This document shows, in pieces, positions 42,002-49,403 of a stretch of 64,000 nt of DNA; the first letter of the stretch is position 1; every line of letters starts with the position of its first letter. Location: assembly GCA_016200085.1 (NCBI GenBank), contig JACQFL010000028.1, positions 62,001 through 126,000 on the forward strand. The letters run 5' to 3'. The stretch is from Candidatus Rokuibacteriota bacterium (GTDB lineage Bacteria > Methylomirabilota > Methylomirabilia > Rokubacteriales > CSP1-6). Under the pieces are notes generated by a model. The model did no database searches. It saw only the letters and a list, made by a program, of their open reading frames with translations, and was not told where the DNA came from. The position numbers were made by a program, and so were the translations under genes.

Positions 42002-42577
42002 ATGGCAGGCAGCGCCCAGACCCCCCGTGGCGTCAACCACCTCGTCCTGAACGTCCGCGACCTCGAAGCGTCGCACCGGTTCTGGACGGAGATCATCGGC
42101 TTCCGCTGCGTGGCCGAGCTCAAGCCCAGGCCGGACCGGACGATCAAGATGCGCTTCTACAGCGGCGTCGACGAGCGCGGCGACGTCAACCATCACGACC
42201 TCGCCCTCATGCAGGTGAGCGGTGATCCCGCCGCGCCGCCGGAGCCGTGGACCCTCGAGGCCAGGCGCCCGGGCGTGAACCACGTCGCCATCCAGTATCC
42301 CGACCGCGAGACCTGGCTCAAGCAGGTCGAGTTCCTCCAGGCCAAGGGCGTCACGTTCCATCGCCGCATCAACCACGGCATGACCCACAGCGTGTACGTC
42401 TCCGACCCCGACGGCCACGGCATCGAGGTCCTCTACGAGCTGCCGCGCGAGGTCTGGGGCGACGACATCGACGGGGCGCAGAACTACGCGGAGCGCCTGC
42501 CCACCGAGGGCCCGGAAGCCCTCGTGGACGCCACCGACTACCCGGTGTTCGGCAAGGAGAAAGCGCATGCCGTTTGA
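42002..42577 (+). CDS. VOC-family (glyoxalase/extradiol dioxygenase-like) protein
   Basis: A strong AAGGAGG site precedes the ATG. The 191-aa protein has two babb modules: GVNHLVLNVRDLEASHRFWT, FRCVAELKPRPD and GVNHVAIQYPDRETWLKQVE, ending in SVYVSDPDGHGIEVLYELP. The metal ligands are likely H14 (GVNHLVL), a central His and the Glu in GIEVLYE, as in catechol 2,3-dioxygenase-like proteins. Its last 11 bases overlap the start of the D-aminoacylase-like gene. Confidence 0.88.
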   Translation: MAGSAQTPRGVNHLVLNVRDLEASHRFWTEIIGFRCVAELKPRPDRTIKMRFYSGVDERGDVNHHDLALMQVSGDPAAPPEPWTLEARRPGVNHVAIQYPDRETWLKQVEFLQAKGVTFHRRINHGMTHSVYVSDPDGHGIEVLYELPREVWGDDIDGAQNYAERLPTEGPEALVDATDYPVFGKEKAHAV

Positions 42578-44282
42578 TCTGATAATCAAAAACGGCACGG
42601 TGATCGACGGCTCCGGCCTGCCCCGCTACCGGGCCGACGTCGCCGTCCGTCACGGACGGATCGCGGCCATCGGCCGCATCCGCGAGCGCGCGCGCGAGGT
42701 GCTGGACGCCGAGGGCCGGGTCGTCGCCCCAGGCTTTGTGGACGCCCACACCCACATGGATGCCCAGGTCTTCTGGGACCCGATGGGGACCTGCTCGTGC
42801 TGGCACGGAGTGACCAGCGTGGTCATGGGCAACTGCGGCTTCACCCTCGCGCCCTGCGGCAAGCCCGAGCGGCACCTGGTGGTGCGCAACCTCGAGCGCG
42901 CCGAGGACATCGCGGCCGAGGCGATGGACGCGGGCATCGACTGGACCTGGACGACCTTTCCCGAGTTCCTCGACCGGATCGAGGCCCTGCCCAAGGGCAT
43001 CAACTACGCGGGCTACGTCGGCCACTCCGCGCTGCGCACCTACGCGATGGGCGAGCGCGCGTTCGAGAAGGAGGCGAGCGAGGACGACCTGCGCGCGATG
43101 GAGCGCGAGCTGCGCGACGCGCTGCGCGCCGGCGCCATCGGCTTCACCACCTCGCGCTCGCCGAGCCACGAGACCCCCGATCGCCGCCCGGTGGCCAGCC
43201 GCGTGGCCACGTGGGACGAGATCCGCCGCCTCGTCGGGGTCATGGGCGACATGAACGCCGGCATCTTCGAGATCGCCGGCGAGGCCGCCGGCCGCACCGC
43301 CAGCGATCCGGACGGCCTACGCGACTATCACACTCGCCTGCGCGATCTCGCTGTCGAGACGGGCCGCCCGATCACCTGGGGGTTGTTCAGCCGGCGCGAG
43401 GCGCCGAACATCTGGCGCAAGTACGTCGACCTGCTCGAGGAGACGGCCGCCACGGGCGGCCGCATGTTCGCCCAGGTGCACAGCCGCGCCCTCAGCGTGG
43501 TGCTCTCGTTCCGCACCAACCTGCCCTTCGATCGCCTGCCCGTGTGGAAGGACCTCCGCGCGCTGCCGCTGGCCGAGCAGAAGGTGCGGCTGCGCGACCC
43601 CGAGCTGCGCCGCCGCCTGGTCGAGGCCGCCCGCGAGCGCGACCAGCGTCGCCCCATCGGCGCCGAGCCGCGGCAGGCGTCCTACGACTGGATCTTCGTG
43701 ATGGATTCCGTCGAGGGGCCGCATCGCTCCCTGGCCGAGGTGGCCCGCGAGCGCGGGGTCGACCCCGTCGAGGCCATGATCGACCTCGCCCTCGAGCGCG
43801 ACCTCGAGCGCTTCTTCCTGCAGCCGATCGCCAACGAGGACCAGGACCACGCGCTGGAGCTGATGAAGCACCCGCGCACGGTCGTGACCTTCTCGGACTC
43901 GGGCGCCCACGTCTCGCAGATCATGGACGCCTCGCTCCAGACCCACGTGCTCAGCCACTGGGTGCGGGCCAAGCAGGCCCTCACGCTCGAGCAGGCCGTG
44001 CGCATGCTCAGCTTCGACGTGGCGACCCAGTGGGGCTTTGCCGATCGCGGGCTGATCCGCGAGGGCTTCGCCGCCGATCTCGTGGTGTTCGATCCGGACA
44101 CCGTGGCCGCCGAGATGCCCGAGGTGGCCTACGACCTGCCCGCGGGCGCCCGCCGGCTCCTGCAGCGCTCGCGCGGCTATGCCGCGACGGTGGTCAACGG
44201 TGAGGTGGTGCTCCGCGACGGCAAGCCGACCGGGGCGCTGCCCGGGCAGCTGCTGCGCGGGCCGCTGGCGCGCCGGGGCTGA
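42567..44282 (+). CDS. N-acyl-D-amino-acid deacylase-like amidohydrolase
   Basis: The 571-aa protein is an amidohydrolase_3/D-aminoacylase-type enzyme. It starts FDLIIKNGTVIDGSGLPRYR, has the metal motif PGFVDAHTHMDAQVFWDP, and SVVMGNCGFTLAPC with the Cys seen in D-aminoacylases. Further features are GAIGFTTSRSPSHETPDRRP, TFSDSGAHVSQIMD (metal Asp) and the closing ADLVVFDPDTV. It should hydrolyse an N-acyl-D-amino acid or related amide. The start overlaps the VOC gene by 11 bases, so translation is coupled. Confidence 0.9.
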   Translation: MPFDLIIKNGTVIDGSGLPRYRADVAVRHGRIAAIGRIRERAREVLDAEGRVVAPGFVDAHTHMDAQVFWDPMGTCSCWHGVTSVVMGNCGFTLAPCGKPERHLVVRNLERAEDIAAEAMDAGIDWTWTTFPEFLDRIEALPKGINYAGYVGHSALRTYAMGERAFEKEASEDDLRAMERELRDALRAGAIGFTTSRSPSHETPDRRPVASRVATWDEIRRLVGVMGDMNAGIFEIAGEAAGRTASDPDGLRDYHTRLRDLAVETGRPITWGLFSRREAPNIWRKYVDLLEETAATGGRMFAQVHSRALSVVLSFRTNLPFDRLPVWKDLRALPLAEQKVRLRDPELRRRLVEAARERDQRRPIGAEPRQASYDWIFVMDSVEGPHRSLAEVARERGVDPVEAMIDLALERDLERFFLQPIANEDQDHALELMKHPRTVVTFSDSGAHVSQIMDASLQTHVLSHWVRAKQALTLEQAVRMLSFDVATQWGFADRGLIREGFAADLVVFDPDTVAAEMPEVAYDLPAGARRLLQRSRGYAATVVNGEVVLRDGKPTGALPGQLLRGPLARRG

Positions 44283-44319
44283 GGTCGCCGACCGGCTCGT
44301 CGCCGACGCACGGGAGCGG

Positions 44320-44409
44320 ATGAAGCGCGCCGTCCTCGCGCTGCCGGGCGGGCTCGCTCTGGCCACCGCCGCCTCCGCGCAGGCGCCGCCACGGGACAGA
44401 GAGGCGTGA
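44320..44409 (+). pseudogene. Orphan signal-peptide-like mini-ORF (29 aa)
   Basis: ATG at 44320, preceded by GGGAGCGG, encodes MKRAVLALPGGLALATAASA then QAPPRDREA and stops. It reads as a complete Sec signal peptide with an ASA-Q cleavage site but almost no mature part. Either it is the stump of a deleted exported protein or a tiny secreted peptide. It stands four bases before the PhyH-like gene. Confidence 0.3.
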
Positions 44410-44413
44410 CGTC

Positions 44414-45259
44414 ATGCCCAAGGTGTTGACGGAGGCCCAGGTCCGCGCCTTCGAGCGCGACGGCTGCCTGTTCCCGGTCCGCGCGATGAGCCCGGAGCGC
44501 GCCCGGCAGTACCGGGAGCGCTTCGAGGCGCTGGAGGCGCGCGTCCCGGACATCAAGAAGATGAAGACGAAGTCCCACCTGCTGTGCCCGTGGGTCCTCG
44601 AGATCGCGGAGGACCCGCACATCCTGGACGTCTTCGAGGACCTGATCGGGCCCAACCTCCGCTGCTGGAGCATGGCCTGGCGGGTGAAGAAGGCCGATGG
44701 CGAGACCTTCGCGGGCTGGCACCAGGACTCGTACTACGGCGCCGCGATGCCGGTGGTCCTGGGCGCCCTCGCGCTGTCCGACTGCGGCCCCACCCAGGGC
44801 TGCCTGCGCGCGATTCCGGGCTCGCACCGGTGGGGCATCCTGAAGCACGGCGAGAGCGACGACCCGAAGAGCATCCTGGCGCGCGGCCAGTTCATCACCG
44901 AGCCCTTCGACGAGTCGAAGGCGGTGGACTTCGCGCTCCGTCCCGGCGAGATGGCGATGTTCGACAACTCGCTGGTCCACGGCTCGGGCACCAACCTCGG
45001 CCCCGACCGCCGCTTCCTCCTGCTCGTGGAGATGCTGCCGACCTGGGCGAAGCCCCCGCGGGTCCGCCAGCCGGCCATGCTCATGCGCGGGACCGACAGC
45101 TCGGGGAACTTCGACGACGAGCCGCGCCCGGATGCCGAATACAGCCCGACCGCGCTGGCGAACTGGTCGCGCGTCGTCGAATCGCGCTCAAAGCTGATCT
45201 TCGAGGACAGCGTGATCGGCCCCAGCGAGGCCTACGGCGGCACGCGCCGCGCGACGTGA
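44414..45259 (+). CDS. Phytanoyl-CoA dioxygenase family (PhyH) protein
   Basis: A Fe(II)/2-oxoglutarate dioxygenase of 281 aa. The metal site is WHQDSYYG (H103, D105) with distal H189 in DNSLVHGSGTNLGPDRR, where the arginine binds 2-oxoglutarate. SMAWRVKKADGETFAGWHQD and LRAIPGSHRWGIL are characteristic. PhyH homologues hydroxylate a wide range of natural products and lipids. It closes the plus-strand catabolic run that starts at the ABM gene. Confidence 0.9.
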   Translation: MPKVLTEAQVRAFERDGCLFPVRAMSPERARQYRERFEALEARVPDIKKMKTKSHLLCPWVLEIAEDPHILDVFEDLIGPNLRCWSMAWRVKKADGETFAGWHQDSYYGAAMPVVLGALALSDCGPTQGCLRAIPGSHRWGILKHGESDDPKSILARGQFITEPFDESKAVDFALRPGEMAMFDNSLVHGSGTNLGPDRRFLLLVEMLPTWAKPPRVRQPAMLMRGTDSSGNFDDEPRPDAEYSPTALANWSRVVESRSKLIFEDSVIGPSEAYGGTRRAT

Positions 45260-45388
45260 GCGGGCACCGCATGCACATCCTCAACCGGCGCTCTGCCGTC
45301 TACGGCCCGGCCGACCGGATGTCCCGCGGCGATATCTCGCAGGGCCACGCAGTGTATCCCGACACCGCGGGCCTTGACTGGTGCGCAA

Positions 45389-45407
45389 CCTCACAGGATC
45401 TGTGAGG
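45389..45407. promoter_or_regulatory. Small palindrome CCTCACAG-GAT-CTGTGAGG
   Basis: A perfect 8-bp stem with a three-base loop lies in the 259-bp gap between the PhyH and small Cys-protein genes. A TTGACT -35-like hexamer ends 15 bases before it. It could be an operator or a weak terminator; nothing else is recognised in this gap. Confidence 0.35.
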
Positions 45408-45518
45408 GCGCGTCCCTGCGTACGACGCCGGCGTCCTGGATATCCCGAACCCGGTCATCACGTATCGCAGTTCAAGATAGATCACGTTGGGCGACACGGT
45501 ATAGCGAGGTGTAGTGCG

Positions 45519-45902
45519 ATGGCAGGGTTCGGGCGGTTTTCGGCTCTTCGAGACAAGGCACGACGCGGCTTCCGCGGCTACCCGGTCGCGACGGTAGCGT
45601 ATTACGGGCCGGACGCCAGCAGGGCTACGAAGGTGGCAGTGGGCGTCGTTCTGAGAGAGGGCGATGAGCCCGACGCGCTCGAGCGCTGGTACTCCACCGA
45701 GTCCGACGTTCGGTTCGACCAGGAGATCTGCGGCGCCGCCCTTGAGTTCATGGCCGCCCACCACGTAAAGACCGTTGTGCTTAGCGCTGGGATCATGGGA
45801 TGCCCACACGAAGAAGGCGTCGACTATCCGAAGGGACAGAAGTGCGGAGCGTGCCCATACTGGGCGGATCGCGACCGATGGACCGGAAAGGTCATTCGGT
45901 GA
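45519..45902 (+). CDS. Small conserved-looking protein with CPHEEG...CGACPYW motif (127 aa)
   Basis: The ATG at 45519 (MAGFGRFSALRDKARRGFRG) is used. The protein has an alpha/beta core (YPVATVAYYGPDASRATKVA, LERWYSTESDVRFDQEICGA, ALEFMAAHHVKTVVLSAGIM) and a Cys-rich end with GCPHEEGVDYPKGQKCGACP-YWADRDRW, which could bind a metal. I believe similar unknown proteins occur in other bacteria but cannot name a family. The surrounding DNA is less GC-rich and leads into toxin-antitoxin genes. Confidence 0.55.
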   Translation: MAGFGRFSALRDKARRGFRGYPVATVAYYGPDASRATKVAVGVVLREGDEPDALERWYSTESDVRFDQEICGAALEFMAAHHVKTVVLSAGIMGCPHEEGVDYPKGQKCGACPYWADRDRWTGKVIR

Positions 45903-46008
45903 GCGGCGCGTCGTCCAACTTCGCAGTCCACCGGACCGGGGCTCGCGTTGCTCGCTCCGGCCGGTGACCGTGAGCGTTGGCCCGACGAGTTGTGGTGACA
46001 GCCGGTGG

Positions 46009-46014
46009 TAGAAT
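46009..46014 (+). promoter_or_regulatory. -10 box TAGAAT directly upstream of antitoxin ATG
   Basis: TAGAAT ends eight bases before the ATG at 46022, so transcription would begin at or next to the start codon and give a leaderless mRNA. No Shine-Dalgarno sequence is present. A weak GAGTTG -35 is 16 bases upstream. Confidence 0.4.
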
Positions 46015-46021
46015 CTCCCGG

Positions 46022-46246
46022 ATGAGCATCGACGAAATCGAGGCTGAAGCCCTCAAGCTGGATCCGCAGGCGCGGGCACGCTTGGCCAAGAAACTCCTCG
46101 AGAGCCTGGAGACGCTCTCGGACCAGGAGAATGAGCGCCTTTGGGTGGAGGAGGCCGATCGGCGCGATGCCGACTGGGACTCAGCGCCCGGCTCTGCTCG
46201 TCCGGCTGCCGATGTGCTCCGGGACGCCCGGGCCAAGCGGCAATGA
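46022..46246 (+). CDS. Addiction-module antitoxin (TIGR02574-type)
   Basis: The ATG at 46022 gives 74 aa: SIDEIEAEALKLDPQARARL, AKKLLESLETLSDQENERLW, VEEADRRDADWD...RPAADVLRDARAK. This matches the short all-helical addiction-module component family that pairs with RelE/ParE toxins. The N-terminus should bind DNA or dimerise and the C-terminus wrap the toxin. It appears intact. The toxin gene starts one base after its stop. Confidence 0.8.
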   Translation: MSIDEIEAEALKLDPQARARLAKKLLESLETLSDQENERLWVEEADRRDADWDSAPGSARPAADVLRDARAKRQ

Positions 46247-46483
46247 ATGGACCGGCCCGAGTTTCACCGGCTCGCCGATCGAGAACTGAACGAGGCGGCG
46301 CAGTGCTTGCAATCCATTCAGGACCACCCCGAAGCCGGGATGATCCTCCGTGGGTTCGTCCGTCGCCGCCTCCTTCGCCGATTCCCGTACGCTCTTCTCT
46401 ACAAGATCAAGCCGAGTGGCATCCGGATTCTTGCCGTCATGAACCTCAAGCTGCGGCCTGCATACTGGATCGGGCGCGAGTGA
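46247..46483 (+). pseudogene. RelE/ParE-family toxin with apparent internal deletion
   Basis: The 78-aa ORF starts like a RelE/ParE-family toxin (FHRLADRELNEAA) and ends like one (RRRLLRRFPYALLYKIKPSG, then AVMNLKLRPAYWIGR). Members I know have about 95 residues, with a YYDRESPGLGxxFLxEVE-type helix between ELNEAA and the segment matching LQSIQDHPEAG. Here ELNEAA runs directly into QCLQSIQ, so about 19 codons seem to be missing in frame. The lost helix packs the beta-sheet, so toxicity is doubtful. The comparison is from memory of the family. Confidence 0.6.
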
Positions 46484-46635
46484 CTCTGCCACGGCGCCCA
46501 ACTTCTCCTTTCCGCCGACCGGCTACGCCGGCGGCTGAAGCATGCGTTGAGAGACGACGACCGCGACCGCAGAACGAGGGTTGACCGGCGGACTTCACGC
46601 GGTGTGCTCAGTGTATATCCGGCAGAGAGGGCCCT

Positions 46636-46878
46636 ATGCAGACGAAGATCCACAAGTGGGGTAATAGCCTTGGATTGCGGATTCCGCGGTCAATCGCCGT
46701 CGAGGCCCAGGTGGAGGAGGGGGCTACCGTGGATCTGTCGGTGGAGAACGGTCGCCTCTTGGTCCGCCCGCTCCGGGTTCGCAAGTATTCGTTGAACGTA
46801 CTTCTGCGAAGAGTAGGCCGCCGGAACCTGCACGGTGAAGTCTGGACGGGTAGGGCGGTTGGCCGCGAGGCTTGGTAA
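46636..46878 (+). CDS. mazE: AbrB/MazE-type antitoxin
   Basis: The 80-aa protein has the swapped-hairpin AbrB fold: MQTKIHKWGNSLGLRIPRSI, EEGATVDLSVENGRLLVRPL, and a toxin-binding tail RVGRRNLHGEVWTGRAVGRE. That tail is typical of MazE partners of MazF. GAGAGGG precedes the ATG and a GTATAT box lies further upstream. The TAA overlaps the ATG of the mazF remnant (TAATG), the usual arrangement of an intact mazEF pair. Confidence 0.85.
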   Translation: MQTKIHKWGNSLGLRIPRSIAVEAQVEEGATVDLSVENGRLLVRPLRVRKYSLNVLLRRVGRRNLHGEVWTGRAVGREAW

Positions 46879-46977
46879 TGGCAGGCTATGTGCCCGCGCA
46901 GCAATCTGCCCGGAGATGTGCTGCAGGAGACAGTCGGCAAGATCCTTGCCCTCGTCGATCCAGACGGGACTCGCTGA
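46878..46977 (+). pseudogene. mazF toxin remnant (N- and C-terminal stubs)
   Basis: The ATG overlapping mazE begins MAGYVPA, the start of a MazF protein, but the frame is then lost. One base out of frame, the DNA reads RSNLPGDVLQETVGKILALV-DPDGTR and stop, resembling the MazF C-terminal helix (LPxxVLxEVLGKLxALL). About 70 codons carrying the RNase core appear deleted, with a frameshift at the junction near 46896. The toxin must be inactive. Confidence 0.6.
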
Positions 46978-47033
46978 CATCACGATGAACCCGACGGCGA
47001 CTTCGCTTCGCTCAGCCGCCCGGTGACAGAGGC

Positions 47034-48368
47034 TCAGTCCTTCTCGAGCGCGGCGAGGCTGTCGGCCACGATGCCGACGAGCTTGTCGACCTCCTGCCCG
47101 GTGATGCAGAGGGGCGGCGCCAGGCGCAGCACGCTGCCGCGCGCGTAGACGATCGCCCCCCGCTCCCAGGCCTTGCGGTCCAGCTCGGCTACCCGCTTGG
47201 CGTCCAGCGCGCGCGCGGAGCCGTCGGGCTCGACGAGGTCGACGCAGACCAGCAGGCCGCGCCCGCGCACCTCGCCGACGATCGCGCGCTTCCCCACCGC
47301 GGCCTGCAGCCCCGCGAGCAGCCGCGCGCCCATGGCCGCCGCGTTCTCCACCAAGCGGTCCTTCTCCATGATGTCGAGGTTGGCGAGGGCCGCCGCGCAG
47401 GCCACGGGATGGGCCGCGTACGTGTTGGGGTGGACGTTCTCCTGCGTGGTGTGGGCGTCGAAGGCCTCGGCGAGGTGGCGGCGCGCGATGCTGGCCGACA
47501 GTGGGATGTACCCCGAGGTGATCCCCTTCGCGGTCGACATGAGGTCGGGGATCACGTCCTCGTGCTCGACGGCGAACCACCGGCCGGTGCGCCCGAAGCC
47601 GGTGATGACCTCGTCGGCGATCATCAGCACCTCGAGCTCGTCGCAGACCGCGCGCACCGCGCGCAGCCATCCCAGCGGCGGGATGATGAAGCCGCCGGAG
47701 GACAGGATCGGCTCCAGGATCACGGCGGAGACCGTCTCGGGTCCCTCGGCGAGGATCGCCTGCCGAAGCTCCTCGGCGCGGCGCTCGACGAGCTCGGTGT
47801 CGGTGCCCGTGCCGCGGTCGCGAAAGGGGTGCGGAGGCGTCACCTTGGCGAAGCCGGGGTACTGCAGCGGCGCGTAGGCCTGCACCATGTGCGGCAATCC
47901 GCACACCGCGTAGGTGCCGCTGGTGGCGCCGTGGTAGCCGCCCTGCAGCGAGATCACCTTGTGCTTGGCCTCGCGCCCGCGCGCGAGCCAGTAGTGGCGC
48001 GCGATCTGCATCGAGCGCTCGTTGGCCTCCGAGCCGCTCACCGCGAACATCGTGTACGTGAGATCGCCCGGGGTCAGCCGGGCCAGCCGCGTCGCCAGCT
48101 CGGCGGCGGGCCGGTTGGAGAACTGGCGCGTGGTCGGGTAGTACGCCAGGCGCACGGTCTGCTCGGCGATCGCCTCGGCGATCTCGCGCCGTCCGTGGCC
48201 GACGTTGACCACGGCGAGCCCGGCGAAGGCGTCCATGAGCTTCGTGCCCCGCTCGGTCCAGACCCACACGCCCTCGGCGCGATCGATCACGAGCTCCTCG
48301 TCGGCAAGCCAGGGGTGGTCCTGCGTCCGGTGCGTCCAGAGATGGTTGATCGAGGCGGCGTCAGTCAT
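47034..48368 (-). CDS. Class III PLP-dependent aminotransferase (omega-aminotransferase type)
   Basis: The 444-aa protein has the class III fold: GTKLMDAFAGLAVVNVGHGR, YTMFAVSGSEANERSMQIAR, QGGYHGATSGTYAV, VLMIADEVITGFGRTGRWFA and the PLP lysine in MSTAKGITSGYIPLS. TQENVHPNTYAAHPVACAAA completes the cofactor site. These enzymes use pyruvate or 2-oxoglutarate as acceptor with amines, beta-alanine or GABA-like donors. It is divergent from the LLM gene with only 23 bases between starts. Confidence 0.92.
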   Translation of the reverse strand: MTDAASINHLWTHRTQDHPWLADEELVIDRAEGVWVWTERGTKLMDAFAGLAVVNVGHGRREIAEAIAEQTVRLAYYPTTRQFSNRPAAELATRLARLTPGDLTYTMFAVSGSEANERSMQIARHYWLARGREAKHKVISLQGGYHGATSGTYAVCGLPHMVQAYAPLQYPGFAKVTPPHPFRDRGTGTDTELVERRAEELRQAILAEGPETVSAVILEPILSSGGFIIPPLGWLRAVRAVCDELEVLMIADEVITGFGRTGRWFAVEHEDVIPDLMSTAKGITSGYIPLSASIARRHLAEAFDAHTTQENVHPNTYAAHPVACAAALANLDIMEKDRLVENAAAMGARLLAGLQAAVGKRAIVGEVRGRGLLVCVDLVEPDGSARALDAKRVAELDRKAWERGAIVYARGSVLRLAPPLCITGQEVDKLVGIVADSLAALEKD

Positions 48369-48377
48369 GCCCGGGAG

Positions 48378-48383
48378 TATACT
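48378..48383 (+). promoter_or_regulatory. -10 box TATACT, leaderless layout
   Basis: TATACT ends eight bases before the ATG at 48392 with no ribosome site between, as at 46009-46014. No clear -35 is seen. It lies in the 23-bp gap between divergent genes. Confidence 0.4.
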
Positions 48384-48391
48384 GCGCTCCG

Positions 48392-49381
48392 ATGCGCTTC
48401 GGGGTGCTGCTCCCGAGCTATTCCTTCCCCACCCTCGACGAGCGCGCCGGCGCCCGCCTCCGCGAGGTCTGCGTACGTGCGGAGGGGCTCGGCTACGACG
48501 CCCTCTGGACGGCCGAGCACCTGCTCACCGCGCGCGGCCTCTACGGGACGGCCTGGCTCTCCCCGCTCGAGACGCTCGCCTTCGCCGCCGGGTGCACCTC
48601 GCGGATCCATCTCGCCACCGGCATCCTGATCGTCGCGCTCCGGAACCCCGTCTTCGTCGCCAAGGAGATCGCCAGCCTGCACGTCCTGTCCGGCGGGCGC
48701 TTCGAGCTCGGCGTGGGCGCCGGGTGGGACGCGCACGAGTTCGACGTGGCGGGCGTGCCGCTGAAGGAGCGCGGCGCCCGGACGGACGAGATCCTCGACG
48801 TCTTCGCGAAACTCTGGACCGGGCGCGAGACCACGCACCGCGGTCGGTACTACGCGTTCGAGAGCGTCACCATCGACCCGCCGCTGCGCACGCCCCCGCG
48901 GCTCTGGGTGGCGGGCGGGGGCAAGCTGAAGACCTCGCTCTCGCCCGACCCGGAGACGATCGCCCCGAGCGTGCTGGAGCGGATCTGCCGCCGCGCCGAC
49001 GGCTGGCTCGCCCGCGCGGCGGGCTCGAACGCCACGATCCTGGCCGACTGGGCGCAGATCGCCGGGCGTCTGGAGGCGCTGGGCCGCCCGCGGTCGAGTC
49101 TCACCTTCGGGCACCTGAACTTCACCCACGTCGTGCCCACCGACGACGACGCGGTGGCGCTGCGCGAGCAGCGCTCTCGCATGGAGCGCGTGATGGGCAC
49201 GCACCGCTCGTTCGAGCAGCTCCAGACCTGTTACCTGCTGGGCAGCCCCAGGCGGATTCGCGAGCGCATCGCCGAGCTGGCGGCGGCGGGGCTCGAGTAC
49301 CTCGTCCTGTCGCCCCTGGACGACGATCCGGATCAGCTGGCGCTCTGGCAGGACGAGATCGTGCGACACTTCCCCAACTGA
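48392..49381 (+). CDS. LLM class F420-type oxidoreductase
   Basis: This 329-aa luciferase-like protein has LREVCVRAEGLGYDALWTAE, EHLLTARGLYG, SRIHLATGILIVALRNPVFV, SLHVLSGGRFELGVGAGWDA-HEFDVAGV and TFGHLNFTHV. The segment HVLSGGRFELGVGAGWD is typical of F420-dependent LLM oxidoreductases. The substrate is unknown. It is followed 22 bases later by the NHL-propeller gene. Confidence 0.88.
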   Translation: MRFGVLLPSYSFPTLDERAGARLREVCVRAEGLGYDALWTAEHLLTARGLYGTAWLSPLETLAFAAGCTSRIHLATGILIVALRNPVFVAKEIASLHVLSGGRFELGVGAGWDAHEFDVAGVPLKERGARTDEILDVFAKLWTGRETTHRGRYYAFESVTIDPPLRTPPRLWVAGGGKLKTSLSPDPETIAPSVLERICRRADGWLARAAGSNATILADWAQIAGRLEALGRPRSSLTFGHLNFTHVVPTDDDAVALREQRSRMERVMGTHRSFEQLQTCYLLGSPRRIRERIAELAAAGLEYLVLSPLDDDPDQLALWQDEIVRHFPN

Positions 49382-49403
49382 GCGAGAGACGAAGGAGAAC
49401 GTG

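Noticed and set aside
46484-46635. Missing third toxin or small RNA between the TA loci
   Set aside because: Only a short CCGCCG/CGGCGG hairpin near 46530 was found, with no ORF or promoter pair.
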